From Pampus argenteus (taxonomy: Eukaryota > Chordata > Actinopteri > Scombriformes > Stromateidae), in NCBI GenBank assembly GCA_036937835.1, contig CM072871.1, positions 7,235,501 to 7,299,500 on the forward strand: a DNA stretch of 64,000 nt. Direction: 5' to 3'. The position numbers were made by a program, and so were the translations under genes. Under the pieces are notes generated by a model. It saw nothing but the letters and a program-made list of their open reading frames with translations. It made no database searches and was not told the DNA's origin. This document shows positions 38,502-51,590 of this stretch, in pieces (positions within the stretch are counted from its first letter, which is position 1; each line of letters begins with the position of its first letter).

Positions 38502-39688
38502 AGAGAGTGGATGTTACTTTCCTTTATTTTGAAACATTATGAAATCTAAACTAAAGTCAGTCAACCCCATAAAAATGATAAATAGCATCTCCACAAATTA
38601 AATGGTTTCCAATATTTGCCCATAATAAGCTAACACACCTGGATGAAGCCTTCAGTGGGAATTTAGCTTTGAGTGTTTCTATGAGATGTAAGCCTTTTTA
38701 AAGGCTTTGAAGGCAGCCATTAATGTAATTTGTAGTGAGATGATAAACAGAGTGATGTGTGTTTCTGCTTGAGCAGATAGTCAGATTTGCCAAACGCTTC
38801 AGTGACTCTTGAATATGTAAAAGTGCTCAGCTCAAGTGCTTCAGTCTGACAGTTTGACGGCTATGGCGTATTAAGCTCAGATAATTGGGTGATATTTACT
38901 TACAGAGCACACAATCACTCTACAACGGCTTGAAAACTGTGTTTTCCCCCTTAATGATATGCTTTGTAGAAATTATTCACTGTCTTGACAGGTCCAAATA
39001 TCAGGACAGGGGGGGGGGGGTGAAGGGGGGCTGTTTAGTCGGCGTTCACATTTCAGTAATGTGAAAAAACAGAGGAAATGAATTCAGAATTAAGAAATGT
39101 GTTGTATTAAATCATTTCAGATGAAATTCATTGTCAAAATATCTAATTTGTTTAACAGAAGAGCAATGTGATAAAAAAAAAAAGTGTCGTATCAGTTGGT
39201 ATGGCTGCATAAAGGCAGATTATCCTCCAAACAAGTTTGAATGTCTAAATAACTCTTTATCAGGGTGGTGCAAGGATGTAAACGATGGTAAGGATACCAA
39301 TGCAGTAGTAATGCCACATCTGATTTTCAAATCAAGCTGTGACTTGCCCTGTAGACAAACAATGATCTGCTTCTCTAAACGTTAGCTACTAAGAACACAC
39401 AACGTGTGCATGTCGAGGCTTGTCGTGACTTTACAATGTGTGCATGCTTTTTTATTTTCCAGAAATAATTAATTAATCTGCCAGACTGTACAATTCAAAT
39501 ATGTTATTCAGCTTTAAATTTACCTGCACTCTATATTCACGAAAGTGGTCTCAAGATGCAAAACACAGTGTGCACGATTATGATATTAACTCTGATGGAT
39601 GGCGTTTAGTGTTATTTAAGTGTCATTAAAAGTCAGGAATAACTTCTAGTTTGCATAATGTCTTTACTGAAGTAACTTTTATTGCAGA

Positions 39689-39741
39689 ATGAAGCTCCAG
39701 TCTTGACATAACAAGCTATGACCGACACACAGACTCACTAG
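39689..39741 (+). promoter_or_regulatory. chst3: Two short upstream reading frames in the chst3 leader
   Basis: ATG at 39689 opens a 5-codon frame ending TGA at 39704-39706. ATG at 39718 opens a 7-codon frame ending TAG at 39739-39741. Both are in the exon that carries the main ATG (39771), in the other two frames, and both close before it. They could lower translation of chst3. Confidence 0.5.
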
Positions 39742-39770
39742 ACGTCCGATCACAAAGCCAGGACTCAAGA

Positions 39771-41444
39771 ATGAGGACCAAATATGCAATTTTCTTCATC
39801 TTTATTGTGGCCTTGGTCATCATCGAAAAGGAAAGCAACATCCTATCAAGGTAAGAAAGAAAATGCAGTAATAAGAGATAGAGTGTTTATGCTGCTTCAT
39901 CTGTTATTAATTGATTTTATTTAATCAAGCCTGTATCTCATCAGGGTCTCTGATAAGCTGATCCAGAGGCAGACTCCACAGCAGACCCCACAGACTCCAC
40001 TGGATTACAGCAATGCAACACAAAATGGCTCCTTTATGGTGCTTAAAATGCTGCTCTCTAAACTCGCTGGCACTAAAGGGAATTACTCAAATCTCTCCGA
40101 GGAGCAAGACAGGGAAGATGACGTAGACACCTACAGCTACAGCGATGGCCGTAAACACATATTACTCTTGGCCAGCACGAGAACAGGTTCTTCATTCGTG
40201 GGGGAGTTTTTCAACCAGCACGGGGAGAACATGTTCTACCTGTTTGAGCCTCTGTGGCACGTAGAGCGCATGCTGACCACGGCCACAGAGGCCAACAACG
40301 GGACAGTGTTAGCAGGAATCTACCGGGATGTACTCCAGGGGCTCTTCCTGTGTGATTTCTCTCCTCTCGAGAAGTTCATCTCTCCCCCACCTCAGGACCA
40401 CATCACCCCGGCCCTTTTCCGCAGAGAGTCTAGTTTATCACTCTGTGAGGATCCCGTCTGCTCTCCTGTGATCAAAGATGTCTTTGAGAGGTATTGTAAA
40501 TTTCCCTAGATACATACTTTTATGATCAAGATTAAGATGTTGGATCTAAAGAGAGAAAGTAAAATGTAGCCTAACTGTGATTTAGTTGAAAAGAAGGAGG
40601 CGCTGCTCTTTCCACGAGTATTGTTTTTTACCACCGTACGAGCCGAAGGTTTTGTTTTAATTGTCTTGTTAATGTTGAAACTCATCCCACTTTGCAGCTC
40701 CACTGAAAGATATTGATCACATAAAAACTAAACCACTCTCGTCTTAGGTATCATTGCAGGACTCGTCGCTGTGGACCGCTCAACTTTACACTTGCATCTG
40801 AATCTTGCCTTTCTAAGCAACACCATGCTATTAAGACTGTCCGTGTGCGCCAGCTGGACACACTGCAACCCTTGGTGGAGGATCCTCGCCTGGATGTGAG
40901 AATAATCCAGCTTGTCCGTGATCCACGGGCCATTTTAGCATCACGCATGGTGGCTTTCTCTTCAAAGTACCAGACGTGGAAGGCCTGGGCGCAGGACGGC
41001 CAGGTGCCTGAGGATGACGAGGAGGTGAAGAGGCTCAAAGGAAACTGTGACCAAATTAGGATGTCTGCAGAGGTGGGGTTGAGCCAACCTCGCTGGCTGA
41101 GGAGCCGCTACATGTTAGTACGTTATGAGGATATTGCTCGTTACCCCATGCAGAAGGCAGAGGAGATGTACAGGTTCACAGGGATACCTTTTAGTCCCCA
41201 GGCCAGAGAGTGGATTCTGAGGAACACCCAGACCACACAGGAAGCGAGTGGGATTTACTCTACACAGAAGAACTCATCCGAGCAGGCGGAGAAATGGAGA
41301 TTTAGCATTCCCTTTACACTGGCACAGGTAGTGCAGAGAGTGTGTGGACCCACCATGAAGCTGTTTGGCTACAGGTTTGTGGATGACGAAAATCAACTGA
41401 CTGATAAGTCTATCAGTTTGTTGGAGGAGAGACTGTTTAAGTAA
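39771..41444 (+). CDS. chst3: Carbohydrate (chondroitin 6) sulfotransferase 3, 3 coding exons, 440 aa
   Basis: Golgi type II membrane enzyme that moves sulfate from PAPS to the 6-hydroxyl of GalNAc in chondroitin. Coding exons: 39771-39850 (the exon begins at 39688), 39945-40490, 40748-41444; total 1323 nt, phases agree. The N-terminus MRTKYAIFFIFIVALVIIEK is a signal anchor that matches human CHST3 from its internal MRSKYAL onward. The frame above it has a stop at 39690-39692 and no other ATG, so this start is firm. The 5'-phosphosulfate loop is STRTGSSF at 104-111; the 3'-phosphate loop is LVRDPRAILASR from 264. GIYSTQKNSSEQ and the ending SLLEERLF are family-typical. Human CHST3 is 479 aa; the difference lies in the N-terminus and stem. 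The intron between FER and YHC is not one I know from the human gene. Fish have chst3a and chst3b; which one this is stays open. Confidence 0.92.
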
Positions 41445-42323
41445 TCATGTGGTCGAAAATGGAGCTGTGAATCTGCAAAAAGCCATTATTGGAACAGACC
41501 AAAACTAGTCAGAATTGTTGCCATAATACACACACAATGCTTTTCTCACTTTTATTTTAAACTGGAGACATTAACATTTGGGCCATAAAATGATCCATCC
41601 ATACTCACCAATGATGTGCCTCATTGTAACAATGAAGAGCCACTTGATCAAGACAAGTATTTATTTTGAAGCCTGGTATCTAAGCTTTATGAAATAAGCA
41701 TAGACATTAAGCCTGAATTGTAAGAGATTATTATGTAAGAGTTTTACTGATAGTTGATTATATTTAGATTTTCAGGGATAAACTAAAGGGAAAGTGATGT
41801 ACCATATGTGTGTTTGTTCGTGTGTGTATGTCTGTCCTTATGGTTTATGACGCTAATAACATTTAGTTCAAACTGTTTTGTGTTTCGATAGAGCCCCACT
41901 AGACTAGGAAACTGATCTGAATCACTTAAGACCGGTTGTGCTTTGACAGGGCTTTACATATTTGACTCAGGTAATGTCAATGTTCAATGTTCATATCTTT
42001 CCAAAAAAATAATGATATATGAAATGTCTTTAGCCAAATGCCTTTTAAAGCAATTAAATTCACATGATCACATGATCACTACAGCATACCATAGAAAAGA
42101 TGATATTGAGGATGGATATATCAGACCCATGTGGTTATATAAAATAAGGCTCTTCTGCAATAGAACAACTATATATTTAATGGCTATATTTTACTTCAGA
42201 TATTTAACTTGTGTCTGAAAATAGCTCTAGTTGAAATAGCTCTAGTAATGCATCCTTCAGTGCTGCTCTACTTCTAAGTAAACAGACTGTTTTGGTGTCA
42301 TTTGACATAAACAGCATCCCTGA

Positions 42324-42329
42324 AATAAA
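42324..42329 (+). other. chst3: Candidate chst3 polyadenylation signal
   Basis: AATAAA about 880 bp after the chst3 stop. Other AATAAA hexamers occur further on (near 43,331), so the true 3' end is uncertain. Confidence 0.35.
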
Positions 42330-42399
42330 CCTCTGCTTCTGTCAGCAGGCCGCTCTGAATCACAAGGTGTGTTCATGGACACGAGCAAAATTCAATTGT

Positions 42400-45300
42400 A
42401 CAAGGATATTTTTTTTTTAAACAAAGTTCAGTATACTCGCCCTTTAAAAGGTTTTAGTTGTGAGATTCTTGTATGTTGAGGTTTTAGCTGACAGTAATAT
42501 ATAAGATAAGATGTGTGTGCGTGCATGTGTACTGTATTAATGTGGCCTATGACTTTAAGTGAAACCCAGGTGCTGTTGCGTTAACTGTCACTCTTGATGG
42601 TATATAAAGGTATCCACTGTGACTCTAGTTCAATGGCAGCATTGTGTTCAGTTTGGCCGAGGCCCTGCTGAACCTGCCGTGCTGCTCATAGAAAGTGATA
42701 CGCATTAGAGGTACATATAGTAGAGGGCTTATACTACCTTAGTGTTGAAAACACAAATATGAATACATTATAACTAGTAAGTCTTGACATATTTTAGCCA
42801 AAATGTATTCTGTGCAGCTGAAACACATTCAGCTAATTCAGACACCTTCAACGTCAGTCGTTATTTTTGGAGAAATACGGTTTGCAGTGAATCATCTGTG
42901 TATGTTTGACTGTAAAATGTTCAATTTCATAGAGAACAATGGCTTGTTGTCACAGTGGAAAAAAAAATCACAACATCAGTGTCTTTCTGGAGTCCAAGTC
43001 CAAGATTAATCCAAACTCTTCAAAAGCCACTTGCAAGTTAGTTAAATGCTGACTATTAAAATGCCACATTATGTTTGCAAAGCTCTGTTATTAGAGATCA
43101 TTAAAGTCCTTTGAATGCATCGACTCAATTAATGGATATTCAAACCGTGTGGCTATGCAAGTCTGACCGTTGCTGTATTATTTACTGTGTATTGTTCCTT
43201 GATTTTGACATTCAACTGAGCAAGCATCTATAAAGTTCTCATTTATGTGAATTAAATGTGACTCGACTACAGACTCTCTATTCTCCATCCATGAACTCAG
43301 TATGTTCCAAACAGTTGTCATTTTACTGAAATAAATATACTGCTTAAAACCTTAACCCTCCTATTAGTGTATTTAGTTGTATTTTTAGCAAACCAATTAG
43401 TGTTTGGAACAGACAAAGGATGCAGATGGTCAGAGGAGAAATTAATTGATGCTGCAGGTGTGGTTTGAAAAGTTTCACTGAACATTTTGATACTCTACTC
43501 CTGTGAAAATGTGTCATCATTGTAATCCATTGTAGCATAAATGAATGAAGGACATACACAGCTGCTGTGTTCTGTAAAAAAAGCAAAGTATTAATAGCCA
43601 CCATTTGAGTGTTTGATGCTCAAGACATTTTGAAGTAGAGAATAACTTCAAATCAGCACCTTTCACTAAAGGGTCTGCACAGGAACACAGTGATTTTATA
43701 GGTTGTCAAAGTTATGAATGATTATGACCCTTCAGTGACTTGTTATTAAAACTTTTTGTCATTCTTGCAGAAAGCAAGGACATACACACATTTTTGTACA
43801 AATGTAAATGTTTGAGTTTCTCCCATTAAAATTGTGATTCAAATGATTATTATTATTATTTTTTTTAATCAACCTGCAAATGCAGACAAACCGGCACACA
43901 GACATCAAGCATACCTCAATGATAAATGATCAATCGAAACGATAAATGATCGTCAATGTATTACATTTTTAAGCACAGTGGCTGAGGACGACATGGATAA
44001 AATGAGGATTCATCTGGGACTGTTTACTGAGTTGCATGCATGCTGTTACCAGGGATCCCCAAAAGGCAGAGTGGGAGATACTAAAGAAAAAAAAATGCTG
44101 AAACAGGGAGCTCATTCAAGTCTGCATTCTTTCTCTGATTCACACCCTAGCTGAGTGAATGCACTTTAGAGCTCACAGCTGTTGATCAACCTGATTTTTC
44201 TTCCCTAACATTTCCCTGATGCTTATTGATGTGATTATTCTCACCATAGCAACCATAGCAGCAAAAGAGAAACCTTAGTGTGATTCAGTCGAGTGAGCTC
44301 ACAGAAATAGAAATAAATAGAAGACAACTAAAAGAAATACAGAAAAAGGAATATTTTTCTTTTTCTGTAAGACTCTAACTCAATACCTTAAACTTTAAGG
44401 AAAGGCATCTCTGTGGCTGAGTCCTCAATGTTTATTTGCCCCATTCATTTTTAGATTTAATGCGTCTACTCAACACAATCACACATGCAAATGTTATCTC
44501 TTCAAGCATCTTCTCTCTGGAGAAACAATCCCTATGTGGGGCATCATCTCTTTGTCAGAATGAATTATTTATTTGATTACTTGCTCGTGTGGAAAAGCTT
44601 TTGTCGATAAGACAAAACGAGAATGAAGTGTTTGCACAACTGAGTAACTGTGTGTGTATTAACTGGATAGGTTTAGTGCTAATTATTATTTTCTTAAATA
44701 TTTTCTCTTTTTCTACTAATCCTTAATATGATATATGATTTGCTGATGAATAAGATGAATAAGTGGCCTGTCTTAAGTCACATGGCCAGAAAGTTTCAGA
44801 TACGATTTGGCCCTGCTTGCTCCAAGGGTGACACTGGTTTAAAGACATGTCATGCCATTAAACTACTGTACCAACAGATGCACACAGTGTGCTTGTATGC
44901 ACACACACACACACACACACATTCAATGACTCTGCTTGTGCCATTTAAGGGAAAAGAAGGGAGAGGGCTAAAGAAACAGGAAACCCATCCCCCCTTTATT
45001 GGCCTCTTCTGGCTCTCATCCATGTTCCTTCACACCTACTGTTTAAAAATGGAGGAACAGTAAGTAATTTGTGCAGATAATCATAGCTTCCTTCTTGATT
45101 TTTGTCTAACTGAAAATTATTTTTTTAAGTGTGTGTCTGCTGTGATTTATTTTTTTTTTTTTTTGGATCATGACATCCATTTTTTTTATCTTAAGATATC
45201 ACATGTCACCAAGTCACTATGCTGCTCCAGTCCAGCTCTCCACCCCTCAAACAAACACTCTCTGCACCCGTACCTCTCTCTAAGCACACTCCATCTCCTC

Positions 45301-45570
45301 TTACTGGCTGACCCTCGTTGCAAGGTAAATAAATCCTGTGGTTGGGGTGGAACACTGAGTGCCCTCATATGCCTTCAGACTTGCTCTGCCTGAAAGAAGC
45401 CTTGTGTTTGCCTCAGTAAGGTGGCTCCACTCAACCATATGCTGGCCATACGCAGATAGGCTGGCTCTGTGGAAGAGGAAGCAACTCCAGAGAAACGTAA
45501 TTTAAAACTAAAACCATAAACTCTGCCTCATGCGCTAAAACAATGTGGTAAAACAGGATGTTCTAGCAAT
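42400..45570. other. Non-coding DNA after chst3
   Basis: No gene recognised. Contains (AC)n at 44,900-44,921 and a better-composed island at about 44,100-44,290 (homeobox-like TGATCAACCTGATT, CTTATTGATGTGATTATTC) that may be regulatory. The rest is AT-rich. Confidence 0.55.
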
Positions 45571-45573
45571 CTT

Positions 45574-45947
45574 CACTGTGCAAAGGTTTTAGACACGTTA
45601 GATATTTTAGGTGTTCTTATCTATGATGCCAGAAATACCATCAGGGAGCCATGTGATCAGTCCCAAATATATTCTGCAGCATACAGCAATGACCGCATAC
45701 AGTCAGAGTTGTAAGGAACTATCTTCAGCGACGAGAAGATCATGGAGTCCTGTAATAGATGGTTTGGCCCTCAGTACTGAGGAGAACTGATTTAAAGGCA
45801 AAACATGCTCACACCAAGTATTTAGTTTTTTTCTGTTTACTTTCTGTTAACTTACTATGAAGTTAATTGATAAATTAAAAAATATTCATAACATTACTTT
45901 TGAAAGCGACATAACTTTACTTTTAGAAACTAAAACCTTTGCACAGT
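45574..45947. mobile_element. Decayed Tc1/mariner-like element with 18-bp terminal inverted repeats
   Basis: ACTGTGCAAAGGTTTTAG at 45574-45591 is repeated exactly in reverse complement at 45930-45947. This end sequence is typical of a common fish Tc1/mariner-type family. The interior at about 45,665-45,785 resembles a heavily mutated piece of a Tc1-like transposase gene. At about 374 bp it is an internally deleted, non-autonomous copy. I do not see a clean TA duplication at both ends. Confidence 0.7.
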
Positions 45948-46088
45948 ACTGTATACATATGCCCACATATATAAATTATGCTCCCAAAAAAGGATATGAC
46001 TGCATAGTGTCATAATGTGAAACGCTGAATTTACTATATTCTGTGAATCCTGCAGAGGGCAGTAGACCCCACAGGATCACTAAGAAGT

Positions 46089-46108
46089 GTGTTTGTGTGT
46101 GTGTGTGT
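46089..46108. repeat. Short (TG)n tract
   Basis: Imperfect TG run of about 20 bp within a TG/CA-rich stretch reaching to about 46,210. Confidence 0.6.
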
Positions 46109-46739
46109 ACAGAGAACATATTACTCTGTACAGTATGTGTGTTCACACAGCAATGCAAAAATGCATATATGTATGTTCTATGTGCATGTGGGCATATGTG
46201 CATTTGCATGTGATTGCTCATATGTGCAGGGGTAATTGTGACGTTTTTTTTTATCTTCCTCATTACAGGAAGTTTTCCTGTGGCTCAAGACAAAGCAGAC
46301 GATGACTCCTGCTTATGCCTGTTCTGTTCCGCCTCCATCTATTGTCAGTCTCTCTCTCCGTTCCCTTCAACGTTCCCTAGAGCTCAATAGGACGGAAGTG
46401 TGAAAGATGTCCACATCAAAGAGGGTGTAGGCCAGCACTAATCCGCAAATAATGACAGGCAGGCAGCCAGGGCTGAACTTAACACACATGTCCCCTTACT
46501 TGCTAATCTTGAATGGTATAGAGTAATCCCCCATGAGGATCAGCTGAGATCATAACAGCTGCACCGCAGACAAGACGGGTTAAAAATGATACAGAGTCTA
46601 AAGACATCTTAACATTTAACACTGTGTATTTCATTGTGTGGAGCACAAGTATTCTACTACAGCAGTTTTCTTCTGTCTATAAGTAGGATCTGACCAGAGA
46701 AGTAGACACTCTCTAGTGGGGGAAGACACATTTTAAAAG

Positions 46740-46960
46740 CATCACAGACATTTTTCATCACTACAGAGGACATTACATTGATTTACATCAATATCCTAGA
46801 GATTTACCCTAAACCCTAACCTTTACCTTAACCCTGAACAAAGTCTTCACCCTAAAATTTAATGATTTACGTTATGAGGATTTGAGGCGAGTCTCCACAA
46901 TGTGAGTGGTAACAGATTTATGTCCCCACAACATGAGTAACACCTGGTAAACACCCCCAC
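46740..46960. repeat. Probable dispersed fish repeat
   Basis: Contains GAGGACATTACATTGA, an ACCCTAAACCCTAACC stretch, and two phrases of the form CCCCACAA.ATGAGT / CCACAATGTGAGTGG. This word order recurs widely in teleost genomes as an unnamed interspersed repeat. The call rests on memory of such copies; a repeat-library search would settle it. Confidence 0.4.
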
Positions 46961-47167
46961 ATCTCCACACACATACACACCTCCCTAGCAGTCAGGTGGG
47001 CAGCCCTTGAGGGGAAATTCTTCCAGACTCACCTGTACCATTGTTTCCTCTGCTCTTCCTGTGTGAGGAACCTGTGTTGGTTGAATACAATGGGGTCAGG
47101 GACATCACAGCTCCTGTCAGACACACACTCTATCATTGTGACAGAGAGAGAGGAGTAACAATAAATG

Positions 47168-47168
<1 letters not shown>

Positions 47169-47224
<56 letters not shown>
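47169..47224. repeat. (CA)28 microsatellite
   Basis: Uninterrupted CA run of about 56 bp. Confidence 0.95.
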
Positions 47225-47225
<1 letters not shown>

Positions 47226-48469
47226 TTTCATATTACCAATATAAAACAATAATAAAAAATAATATAATAGTAGTAGTAGACATCAGTTGGGTTATTGACT
47301 GCGAATAATTCATTAAATGATTAACTTCCAAAATAACTTTAAAGTTTCATGTCTAGTTTCACTAAATTTTGTCAGCAGGTCCTTTTTTGGACATGGATGT
47401 TTTTTAACTACTACCTTTATGATCGAACACCGAACTTTGAGACATTCAGTATTTATTAATGATGTATGTATGTATGTTTTATATGTAATTAAGTATTCAG
47501 TTTTGTGTGTTAATGGGCTACATTTATTCATTCAGAATTACTTTGTAACAAATTGCATTACATTCAGTTAAAGTAAGGCATAATGAGGTATGACAAGACA
47601 CGGCTAAATTCATCCTGAAGGAAAGTTATGCGCCCAAGATGCTCAATATACAAAGTGAAACAGATATAAACATAGCATACATATAAATATACATACACTT
47701 AAAACGAAACAGAAACATATATATGAAACTAAAAGAAGAAAACAACCTTGTTGACGAGGATGAAAAAGTTATTGAAAAACTAAATTTGCTAAACTGATAG
47801 CAGCATCCTCAACAGAAATTGATATCTTATGATATAGTGCCATCTAATAAGTAATCCTAAACCCTCCTAATCACTCCCTAATCTCACTGTGAACTTCACA
47901 AAGGAAGCTAGGTTATGTTAGACCGACGTGAAACAAAAGGTAACAGCGTGCAGCTGAATATCTTCCAGATGCCGAGTAGGTAAAGGTCTATCTGAAATGC
48001 CCGAGTTGAGGATTAAAATGTACTGCTGGGAATGTCAGCTTTGTCCAACGACTCAATCCTGTCACTGCTGCAACTGTCTTCATTAAAGTTTTATCAAGCT
48101 ACATCCAAAATTGTGGCTTTTATCCAAACTATTACAGCCTTATATGATTATGATGAGAAATGTTAGCTATCAAATTTCATAAATTTGGATGTGGTACTGT
48201 TATTGTTCCTCTATATCCACAACATTACATCACTCTTTCCTCTTATCTTGCCAGTGGTCTTCAGTACACCTCTGTCCTGAGTGGTTTGTGTACCTCTCTA
48301 AGGTCAGCGAACAGAAGACTGTATTGACATCAGCGTTACCTTATCTTCACTCATCTTCGTTGCACCCCTCTGTCAATCAGCCTGCTGCTGGTCCAATCTT
48401 CTTACGTTGCATCAGCTATGATTAGCAATTTCTACCATTATGTATCCTCCCTGCATAATTCATGCCCCT

Positions 48470-49130
48470 CGTTCTTTTTGACTGTCCCCGGGAGCGAACA
48501 CGAGAGGGGAATCCCACCTTGCTCCAACAAAACCCAGAAGGTTTGTCTCTTGTAGCGGGGAGTGAAAAAAAAAAAAATCATGTTGCATTTTTAATTATCA
48601 GACCATTGGATGATTTATAATTGATGAGGGGTTGATCGTAGGTGCAGGTTTGCCCCTCTCCCCCCGTCAAGGAAATGAAATGGTGTGGAAAGTGTTGGGT
48701 CATTAGACTGTTAGGGGTCGGGTCCTCTCCTGATCCAGAGTCCAAGTATGACAAAGCCGCAAGAGAGGAGATCCCATACACTGGCCAAAGTGGAGCAAGC
48801 ATTTTCCTTTCTCTTGATTGAGCCTGCTATTGTTCTCCCGTTATTCTGCCGAGAGACGATGAGGTTTGTCATTGGAGAAGCCTGCGCTGTTTCACTATAG
48901 GGTTAACATGACAATTTGTTTAGGTAAAGTAGAAAGGGTAATTGGTTTGAGGGTAATGAGTCAAACTCAGGCATCATTTACAGGAGCCTTTAAGTCACTA
49001 ATGAATATTATTAATGGGACAAATAAAAAACAATAAGGGGATCTAAGATTGTTCCTGTCTTTGAGGGAGCAGGGTTAAAGGGAGGCATTTTAAGAAATGG
49101 TCATGTTTCCCTCAAAGTAATTCTTAATCA
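48470..49130. promoter_or_regulatory. Candidate conserved non-coding island
   Basis: Long run of balanced composition with homeodomain-type words (TTTTTAATTATC, ATAATTGATGAGG, GGTAATTGG, CACTAATGAATATTATTAATGG). It has no supported open frame on either strand. It looks like developmental enhancer DNA, but this is texture only. Confidence 0.3.
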
Positions 49131-51399
49131 GTGTGTTTTCATCTCCAGGCAGGACAGTAATGACCAACTCTGAGTGAGTGACCATGGGAATGGACACAGC
49201 TTAAATCCCCTTCATCCCCCAGTCCCTGTGTGTGCTTGAGTCTGATTCCCAAAGTCTACAGACACACACACATACACACATATATGCGGACACGCACACA
49301 CACTCACAGAGGTTACAGAGTTGAGTCTGCTTTATGGTGTAGCCACCCTTTGATTCACCGCTCAATGAAACTTGTGACTGTTTTAATTAAGGGGAAAATA
49401 CACTGACAGTGTAGCACACGGATATCCGCCGCCGTGCACATAAAGGGCGCTAATGCTTTTCTTCCTGTCGACGCAAGGCTGGCCCCCTTTTGTCAGACTG
49501 ACCATTCACTTCTCATTCATTTTCTTTTCCTTTCTTTCCTATGTTCTTAAGTATGGCATTGCATGAGGTCTGTAGCTAATGACAGGAAAAACCATATTCA
49601 GGACCCAGCCAGGTGAGAGCTTCGAGTGACCTGTTAGGATTGACATTTTGTAAAAACACACACACATTTCTTACTCTGTTTTCTGTTGTGTTTGTGACAG
49701 TATTGCCACAGGGGATCCTTTATGGCGGCCAAGCGAACAACAGGGAATACTTAACCCTCTTTTGTTTGGTGTGCCTTAGGGCAGGAGCAGTTCATCTCCG
49801 CTGTCCTACAGGAAATAAAAGATCGCTAATTGTCTGTTTGTCCAATTCTCCACTTTTTAAGTAGAGATCCATACATTTTTTACACTGAAAAGAACAAATA
49901 TTATTGGTCACTTTGTGCCATATTTAAACTTTTCACTTTTTGGACAGCGTTTTTGACTTAAATAATGGAAAATAATTGCGTTCTCTGGTCATCAACCAGC
50001 ATCCAAAACAGCTGACAGCTGTCTGTGGGTTCCCATGTTAGTCACAGAGGTACAGTTCTCTGTCATTGTGGTATTTTGACAGATGTTTCACAGAGGTTTG
50101 TGTATGCTGGTGTGTGACAAGTCCTCTCTTCCTCTGGGGATCAATGTCTGTCCTGTTCTCTCACCGATCTGATGTTTATCTGCTGGTGATCAATCACACT
50201 GATGACAGCATGTGGGTTAGAGTTACCATCCCTGCCTCTGAGTGGGCGTTTGTAGATTGAACACAAAGGACAGGTAACAATGTATAATACTTTGTATATA
50301 TATATATATATATAATATGCCAATAAGAGGTACTGTCATGTTAAATATTGAACTGTATATGCATGAATGTCATAAATGTACACAAATTAATCTATATCAT
50401 TTATCGATGAGCTATTGAGTATCTGTTGATAGAAATCACATTTGAATGATTGTGTATGTGAATTTGAGTTTGAGACCTTTTTGTCATAAAATGACACATA
50501 ATTCATATAAAAAGTATGCTTTTATTCCCACAAAAACTCATTACCTTATTAAAACATTATCCCAACTGTTAACTTGAAGAGAGAACCGCCATTTAGCTTT
50601 TCAGAGTTTCTAATATCCCCAGCCCAAAATAATGCACCTACAGTGTAAACAGCCTCTCTCCACACTTAAAATAAATGATTGATGATGACTCCCTGCTCAC
50701 AGCAAATGGGCCCAAGTCAGGATTTTCGCTCTTAATGCAGGTGTCAGTAATCTTCCTTTGCCTCTTCAAGTGATGTTTTTAACCTGAGGCAATGCTTGAC
50801 CAGATTCCTCCCTTACCGCGTAGAAACGGTGTAATCTCTCAATTCTTGACACAGCAAATAAACACTGCACAGAAAGAGAGCCTGGCAACTTTATCTCTTA
50901 CTTCCTTCTACATTGTCTCTTTGACAACTTTCAGGGGAACCTCACTGAGGAGAGAAAAGAGGAGACATATTTCTTAGGTAACAAGCCCGAAGGCGCTGTG
51001 GCGTGGGATTGAAGGTTAAGTGCATGTACTAATACTCACAAAAAGGAACTTAACACCTTAGGATATGATGAGACTGCATACACTTCCTCTTGGCCCTCCA
51101 TTTGGCCACCATCTCGACCTTAAAAAGGCCAAACTGCCATGTTATCCTGTTTCACAAGATGCGACAACAAGATAAAATGAGATGCTGAAATAAAATAAAA
51201 GTTGCTAGATAGCTTATCATTAATGTAATATTGTAGTAATGGATGTGATAAACATTAATGATAAATTAAATGCATCTGTTTGCACATTCTATTCTATATT
51301 TCTGAGGACTGACAAAATAATGCAGCAAACACACTTACAAAAATATTTTAAAATTAAAAATCTCTTGTGACTCTTGAAACTGTTGCTTGTAGCCACGAC

Positions 51400-51590
51400 A
51401 ACTGCCTTGTTTCAGGATTGCAAAACTCTTTAGAGGAAGGTAAGCCGCCCTGCAGAGAAATTTGCCACGATGTCACTCACATTACTGTAGTCACAGCGCC
51501 TAATTGGAGGTCAATTTCTTTTAACCTCTCTCATAAATTATGTCTTGGGACACCTGAACCTCTACTCCTCCAGTTGCCCACCTCTTATCC
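51400..51590. promoter_or_regulatory. Candidate conserved non-coding island
   Basis: Contains CCTAATTGGAGGTCAATTTC and CATAAATTATG, with neutral composition in AT-rich surroundings. An acceptor-like TTGTTTCAG and donor-like GAAGGTAAGC flank 24 nt at 51416-51439, but the short segment is open in only some frames and I do not call it an exon. Confidence 0.25.

Noticed and set aside
39690..39770. N-terminal extension of chst3 matching the longer human N-terminus
   Set aside because: An in-frame stop at 39690-39692 with no ATG before 39771 rules it out in this exon.
46800..46835. Telomere-like CCCTAA units
   Set aside because: Only two units, embedded in what looks like a dispersed repeat; not an interstitial telomere array.
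51416..51439. 24-nt segment between TTTCAG and GGTAAGC
   Set aside because: Splice signals are fair, but one frame has a stop, and there is no neighbouring exon to support it.
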